64,000 nucleotides of DNA from Fallopia convolvulus (taxonomy: Eukaryota > Streptophyta > Magnoliopsida > Caryophyllales > Polygonaceae): positions 33,047,683 to 33,111,682 of the forward strand of contig OZ024737.1 in assembly GCA_964016875.1 (NCBI GenBank), read 5' to 3'. Under the pieces are notes generated by a model, which was given only the letters and a program-made list of their open reading frames with translations, was not told the DNA's origin and did not search any database. Positions 58,602-64,000 of this stretch are shown here, piece by piece. The number at the start of each line of letters is the position of its first letter. Position 1 is the first letter of the stretch. Made by a program: the position numbers and the translations under genes.

Positions 58602-59538
58602 CAAAAACAAACGTACAACGAATTTCTGAGCCATTACCAATAATTACCATATCGTTTTTTTTATATAAATATATATACTTTGAAAGTATCACGGTTGCTC
58701 CAATCAAAATCAGAAAGTTAGTGCTTGATCTAGTACAAATGCTGAACATTGAGCTCTTTCCTTTGCCACAGTTGCATAGGCGGAACTCAAGTGGGGTAGA
58801 GGTGACAATGGCCTCCCAATCCAATTTTTTTTTTTATGTATATATGTTTCTTTTGTTGAGACCTTCAATTTAATATATTATACGCTTCAATCTGACATCT
58901 GAGTAAAAAGTTATGAGCATTTGAAAATTGATGATATACAAACTATTTTACAAGTCATTTACATAATTAAAGTGGTTTTATCATTTGCTAGATTGCATAG
59001 TTTCATAATGTAATTAAACCCAAGAATGTGAAAATAATTAGTTATGTTTGAAATATCTTGAATCAAACACTAAATTTATTAGCGCGCATATAATTTTTGA
59101 GGTTTTTTTTCAAATATTCTTTAGTATTTTGTATTGTTTGAAATAGAAAAAATATTAGCTATATTAAAAATAAATTTGGCCCCTACAAATCTACAATGAG
59201 AAGGTTCGAGTTCCGCCCCCGCACAGTTGAGTTAACTAGTATAGCTTCATCAACTTCTATATGAAATACGACAACCTATATTGGCATGACTATTATTCTA
59301 TGTGACAATCTGTTAACCAGGTTCAAGCATATTGAACTAGATTTTCAATATGTTATAGAATAAGTTGATTTAAAGGAGCTTGTTGTTTGTCACGTACGTA
59401 TATGATCAAATTGATAGCGCTGACTGGTCATTTCAATTTTTATGCATTATTCTTTTCTTTTCTTTTTTAAATGAGGAGTTGAGGTGTGCAGGAATTCCGA
59501 CATTTGTGTATTTTAATTTTGCATTCTATAGTTGGTTT
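58602..59538. other. Spacer, no gene recognised
   Basis: Mostly AT-rich. Near 59200 GAAGGTTCGAGTTCCG resembles a tRNA B box but no tRNA fold accompanies it. Confidence 0.4.
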
Positions 59539-59992
59539 TAGAGCTGTCAAAAGCTGACCGAATCCGCTAACTCGACCCGAACCGTTCGATAATTTTAGGG
59601 TCAAGATCCGAAATTTTGAACCCAAAACCCGAAATCAACCGAATCCGATAGAACCCGAAACCCGTTGGGTTGAAACCCGAAATTCATGGGTTGACCGATT
59701 TAGTATATTTATAGAATTTTTAAAATTTATTTTAAAAATTATAATATATTTTATTAATAAAATAAATGAAAAATAATAGATTATAATTAAATAATATTAT
59801 TTAATTATAAATTGATTTTAATAATCATAAAAAAAGGAAATTTTTGACCCGTTGGTCAACCCGAACCGACCGAAAACTCGTTACAACCCGACCCGATTGA
59901 CCCGTGACCCATAACGAAACCGAACCCGATTCAACCCGAACTCGAAATAACCGAACCCGAACCCGCCCGACCCGACCCGATTGACAGGTCTA
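59539..59992. mobile_element. hAT-like MITE with TAGAGCTGTCAA ends
   Basis: The left end TAGAGCTGTCAA and inverted right end TAGACCTGTCAA match. GTTGGTTT and GTTGGTTC (59531-59538 and 59993-60000) are an 8-bp target duplication with one change, as for hAT elements. Both halves carry CCCGAACC/ACCCGAAA motifs, on one strand, around an AT-rich centre. No coding frame. Confidence 0.8.
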
Positions 59993-60000
59993 GTTGGTTC

Positions 60001-60630
60001 TAAGTTCTAACGAATGGATTGTCAATATGTGGGTTTTAATGCATGTCAATAGGTGGCTTTTGTATCTTATGTTTTTTTTAATACATAAATTAAAGTAATC
60101 GGTTTAATCGGGTCCATTTAGCTCAAATATAAAATTAACCCGTCATGTGATTTAATTTATAATCAAATAAGAAGAAGAATTGAATGAATACAAGATGACA
60201 TTTATTTAATTTTTAAGGACGATTACACCATTCATGCCTATTTCAGCGTTAAAACATTACAATACTTAATATGCCAATAACTTATGCAAAAAAACATAAC
60301 ATTAGATGATTTTACTTAAAAATACTTTTTAAAAATGTTGAAAAATATGGATTTTTTAAAAATAAAGTCATAATTTACAAGTTTTTTTTGGTGAAGAGTC
60401 ATAATTTACAAGTTATTTTGGTGTATTTTATTTTTCCGTTTCAATTGTAATGTTCACTTTAGGGGTGGTTAAATCAGGGCCCATTAATTCGAACATAAGG
60501 CCCGCCCATTAAAAAATTCCGCCTGGAAAAATTCGCCTTCATCAATCAGTATTGAATTTGCTCCAATTTTTCTTGAACACGAAAATAAAAATTCCCATCT
60601 TTACCACTGAAAAGCTCATCGAAATCAGCC
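60001..60630 (+). promoter_or_regulatory. Upstream region of the NUDT3-like gene
   Basis: Contains the presumed promoter and 5' UTR. GGGCCCATTAATTC near 60477 may be a TCP/telo-type site; this is only a resemblance. No TATA box was fixed. Confidence 0.35.
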
Positions 60631-63600
60631 ATGGTGGACACTCATCAGCAAACAGAAGAACTCTTCGACGTTCTCACCAAAACCGGCGAGAAAACAGGCG
60701 TTACGAAACCCAGGTCCGCCATCTCCCTCTCTCTCTTCTTCTCCTCGTAACTATCACCTAATTTCAATGACGTCAAACGGATTTGATTGGTAGTTTCTGA
60801 ATAGATACACCTCTAACATCGGCTACTCGAATCTTGTTGTTTGCTCAATTGGACGATTGTGTTATGCTGAGAGTTTTGCTTTTGTTTCAATTGCGAATTC
60901 CAATCTGTTTTTTTCCCTTGGCAATTCTATGTTTAAATTGTCTTAGGATGGTTGCTTTCAGTTATGAACTTGCGCTCCTATCTTCGATGCACTTATTAGT
61001 AGATTCACTTTTATTGCAATGCTATTGCTTTCACTTTTGACTTGTGGTAGCTGGCAATCTAGGACACTGAAACTCCTCAAATATTGACTAGTGTACAATG
61101 TACATTATATTCTTTTTCCAAGTTTGAATTAGAATTTTGAGGTAACTACCCATCTTGTTTGCTGTCTGAATATCTTTAATTGTATCATTAGGTTTATAGG
61201 CATACTTAAGAGGTAGTTAATTTTTCACTTCCAATTGGTTTCTTAAGTTGTGGGCTCACTTAAGATGAAGACTGTATCAAATGTAACTATATTATGTATA
61301 TCATGATCAATTCCTCATACTCTACATATTGATTAAATTTTCTTGTTTTAGAGACTCTCCTAGACTATGCAAGTTTGACCAATTTTCTTCTCTTTAGATA
61401 AGCATCTCAGGAGCTTGATCTTAAACTACCATGTCTTGATTATGGTATTATTTGTTGATTGTCGATGAATTTGAAATCATCATTTTCAGTATAAAACTTT
61501 CTAGCGTTTCCCCTTTGTCGATCTAAATTACCTGATATATTCATAGTTATTCTAATGGTGAAGGTGATATCTAGACAAGGTTGCCTATGTTGTTTACTGA
61601 TTGGTCTAAAAAAGAGAGTGCAACTCCTCAGTAATTTATGTTGTTTATTGATGTAGTGGATGCATAATTATCTACAACAAATTTATGTTCACTATGTGCA
61701 GGGGAGATGTGCACAAAGATGGAGACTATCATCGAGCCGTTCATGTGTGGATTTATTCTGAGAGTACACATGAGCTGCTGCTTCAGCGTCGTGCTGAACA
61801 CAAGGATTCATGGCCAGGGATGTGGGATATCTCCAGTGCAGGCCACATATCTGCAGGTGATTCATCTCTTGTATCAGCCAGGTACATAAAACATATTCTT
61901 CCACTCTATTTATTTATCTAACAAATAGCTGCCTGTTGGGATTCCTGGATTTCATGTGAATTATGGAAAAGAAACCATTTCAGTGAATAATTTATTGCAT
62001 CAATGTACAGGAGGGAACTTGAAGAAGAGCTAGGTGTAACACTTCCAATGGATGCATTTGAGCTGTTATTTGTTTTTCTGCAAGAATGGTTTGTTTACTA
62101 TATCCTTTTGTAATATCATATAAACATTTCGTTCATTTTTATTTTTGTAATCTAGAAAAAAGGTTATTCTCTATGCTATTTCTTATTATCTTTTGTTATA
62201 GCATGTAAGCATATCTGTTTTCTAGAAAGTAGTTCTACATTCTGCATGCTATGTCCTTGATATCTTCTTCACCCACTTTTTCTTGTGAACTTTTTTTGCA
62301 ATTTAACTGCTTATTTTATAACTTCTTGCCAAGTTGCTACCAACAAACAGATGTTACTGTCCTTGTGAAGATTGTCATGTATAAGCTGAGAGTGTTGCAC
62401 TTCATATCGATTTTCTAAAGAGATCTGCTCAATTGTTTAAATGCAGTGTGACAAATAATGGAACATTTATTAATAATGAGTACAATGATGTATATCTTAT
62501 CACGACTCTAGCACCGATACCACTTGAAGCATTCACTCTCCAGGTAATGGTTAATTTATATCGTTCGTCTTTTATTGTTTCTGATGCGGCATTTTGTCCA
62601 GATGATTTTATTCCTTTTCATTGTTTGCTGCATGGAGCTACCATGCATTCTTTTTCATATTCCTTTGACATGAATTTACACAAGGTTTTCACCTTTTGAA
62701 AATTGTCCAAGCGATATATTGTTGTAACAAAAGTTGGCATTGAGTTAATACTCCAGCTAAAGACAGATGCCCTAGTAACTCTCCAATGTTTCATTGTGAA
62801 AATTTACCAGCTACTCTGTTAGTGATGACTGTACAATTTAGTTTGGCATCTTTTTCTCAGGATTCAGAAGTCTCTGCTGTGAAGTATATTGCTTGCGATG
62901 AGTACAGAGAGTTGCTATCTAAGGAAGACCCTGAATATGTCCCTTATGATGTAAAGGAGCAATATGGTCAACTATTCAACATTATTGCACAAAGGTATCT
63001 ACAATAATTTTCCTCTTCAGAAATAACTGAACGTTAGCATCTCTAGAACTGCTATTTTTTATATTTATTGATTTTCAATTGATACCAAAGGTACAAACAA
63101 AATGCTGAGGAAAGAAGTTTAGCTCTTCAGAAACAACTGAATCGCTATGCTTCAATTTCCCTTAGTGCAGAGGTAGTTTTTCCCCCTTCCTCTTCTTGTA
63201 AATCTTCATTGATAAAATTGAGTTTGTCATTATCTTCTTTTCCTCTTTCTTTTGAATTTTGTTAGAGGATATTCCACATATTTTTCCTGTGTACCATGTA
63301 AGAAACTCAATCTAATATTGTATTAACATAACAGAATGGTGGAATAGTATCGTGTGTCTTTTATAATTTCTCTTGTAACTGCTACTGCTTGCACACCAAT
63401 CTAATTAGTTGTTTTAACATATGTGATACAGCTGGGTGGAGTTACAGATGCAGATAAGGAGGCTCTCAAATTACTTGTTAAAGCTGCCAGGACCATGGAT
63501 GACATATTTCATGAACAGGTTAGGCTTCGCAAAACAATGCTCGTATTTGTTTTTAGTGATACTTTCACAATGTAGTGAGTATAACATAAGAAAATATTGC

Positions 63601-63907
63601 CAATGTGCCACAGAAGGGTCCTTGGATTGTAATAGTTTGCTTTTACTTTATTCTTTCTTTTTCTCCTTCCCATATAGGCATTTTACCTTTTATAATTATG
63701 GTTTTATTTTATCACTTTATGGTATTGCTTATTTATCAAATGTTTGACTTCTTTTCCGCTTCCTTATGTAACTCTTTTCTTTTGTATCTTTATTGTTTAG
63801 GTTTGGTACAGCAATCCAGATTTAAGAAGTTGGTTAAAGGAGCAAGCTGATACTTCTCCATTAGCCAAGTTAAAATGGAAATATTATATGATTAACAAGA
63901 GCCCATG
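60631..63907 (+). CDS. NUDT3: Nudix hydrolase 3-like (Nudix + DPP III), 3' part outside window
   Basis: Exons 60631-60713, 61702-61881, 62011-62088, 62447-62543, 62861-62994, 63091-63172, 63432-63518 and 63801-63907 join in frame (282 full codons). MVDTHQQTEELFDVL is followed by the Nudix fold: DYHRAVHVWIYSESTHELLL, then the Nudix box GHISAGDSSLVSARRELEEE at residues 75-97. Its REL.EE.G metal-binding core is intact, and position 7 is Asp instead of Glu. After it come DSEVSAVKYIACDEYRELL and a linker to MDDIFHEQVWYSNPDLRSWL. The same order is known from plant NUDT3, where a dipeptidyl peptidase III-type (M49) domain follows; its zinc-binding HELLGH-like motif would lie beyond the window. The protein is expected to hydrolyse nucleotide or isoprenoid diphosphates; substrate not shown by sequence. 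Confidence 0.88.
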
Positions 63908-64000
63908 GTATTGTATTAGTGTGGTTTATGTATTTAGTCCTGTTATGTCCATGTTTTTATTATCTCTGCTTCTTTTTTTTCTTGCATTTGAAACTGTTGG

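Noticed and set aside
58047..58873. Several overlapping ORFs of 67-116 codons
   Set aside because: They come from the palindromic MITE read in both directions and have no protein-like content.
59190..59226. GGTTCGAGTTCCG, B-box-like, possible SINE or tRNA gene
   Set aside because: No A box, acceptor stem or A-rich tail with duplication was found nearby.

Overview
This window is nuclear DNA from a flowering plant, very probably a eudicot. The genes have GT-AG introns and belong to plant families: an INDETERMINATE-DOMAIN zinc finger, MED9, a LEA_2/NHL protein, an ALE2-type receptor kinase, an ankyrin-PGG protein, and a Nudix protein matching plant NUDT3. They sit in AT-rich DNA crowded with plant transposons. 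The species cannot be named from the sequence.

Six host genes are supported. An IDD transcription factor lies on + (11852-14436, 3 exons). MED9 is on + (30708-32932, 5 exons). A single-exon LEA_2/NHL membrane protein is on + (34832-35596). An ALE2-like receptor kinase is on + (43014-47019, 10 exons). An ankyrin/PGG membrane protein is on - (51653-47779, 5 exons; two ankyrin units probably fused into one frame). The first 8 exons of a NUDT3-like Nudix protein are on + (60631 to the window end). These are independent plant genes with no sign of shared function.

Most of the rest is transposon sequence, much of it with readable boundaries. 1-1700: GTTCAT-rich repeats with two tRNA-like copies. 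4284-8107: L1-type LINE remnant (-) interrupted by an insert with an 11-bp duplication, a tRNA-like head and a Helitron-type tail. 9485-9892: tiny TRIM element. 15433-20145: full-length Ty1/copia element (-) with 154-bp LTRs and 5-bp target duplication. About 20353-24660: two-gene PIF/Harbinger transposon with matching promoter repeats. 24991-26291: fold-back element. 26320-28260: 3' part of a SIRE-like retroelement (-). 29547-30032: hAT-like MITE. 36228-37909: inverted-repeat element holding a Helitron. 39151-39800: second, related Helitron. 51878-52172: Stowaway-like MITE. 52574-53393: third Helitron, holding a Tourist-like MITE. 54890-55835: fold-back element built of GTTCAT repeats. 56425-57037: tandem repeats. 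57473-57773: second TRIM. 58104-58601: 498-bp fold-back MITE. 59539-59992: hAT-like MITE.

The strongest leads are the shared promoter-repeat module in front of both Harbinger genes, the GTTCAT-repeat family seen at both ends of the window and apparently linked to tRNA-like sequences at one of them, the Helitron pair whose termini align with each other (one with a duplicated 3' end), and the apparent fusion of two ankyrin units into one gene. All boundaries and splice sites were read by eye; no alignment or database search was run.
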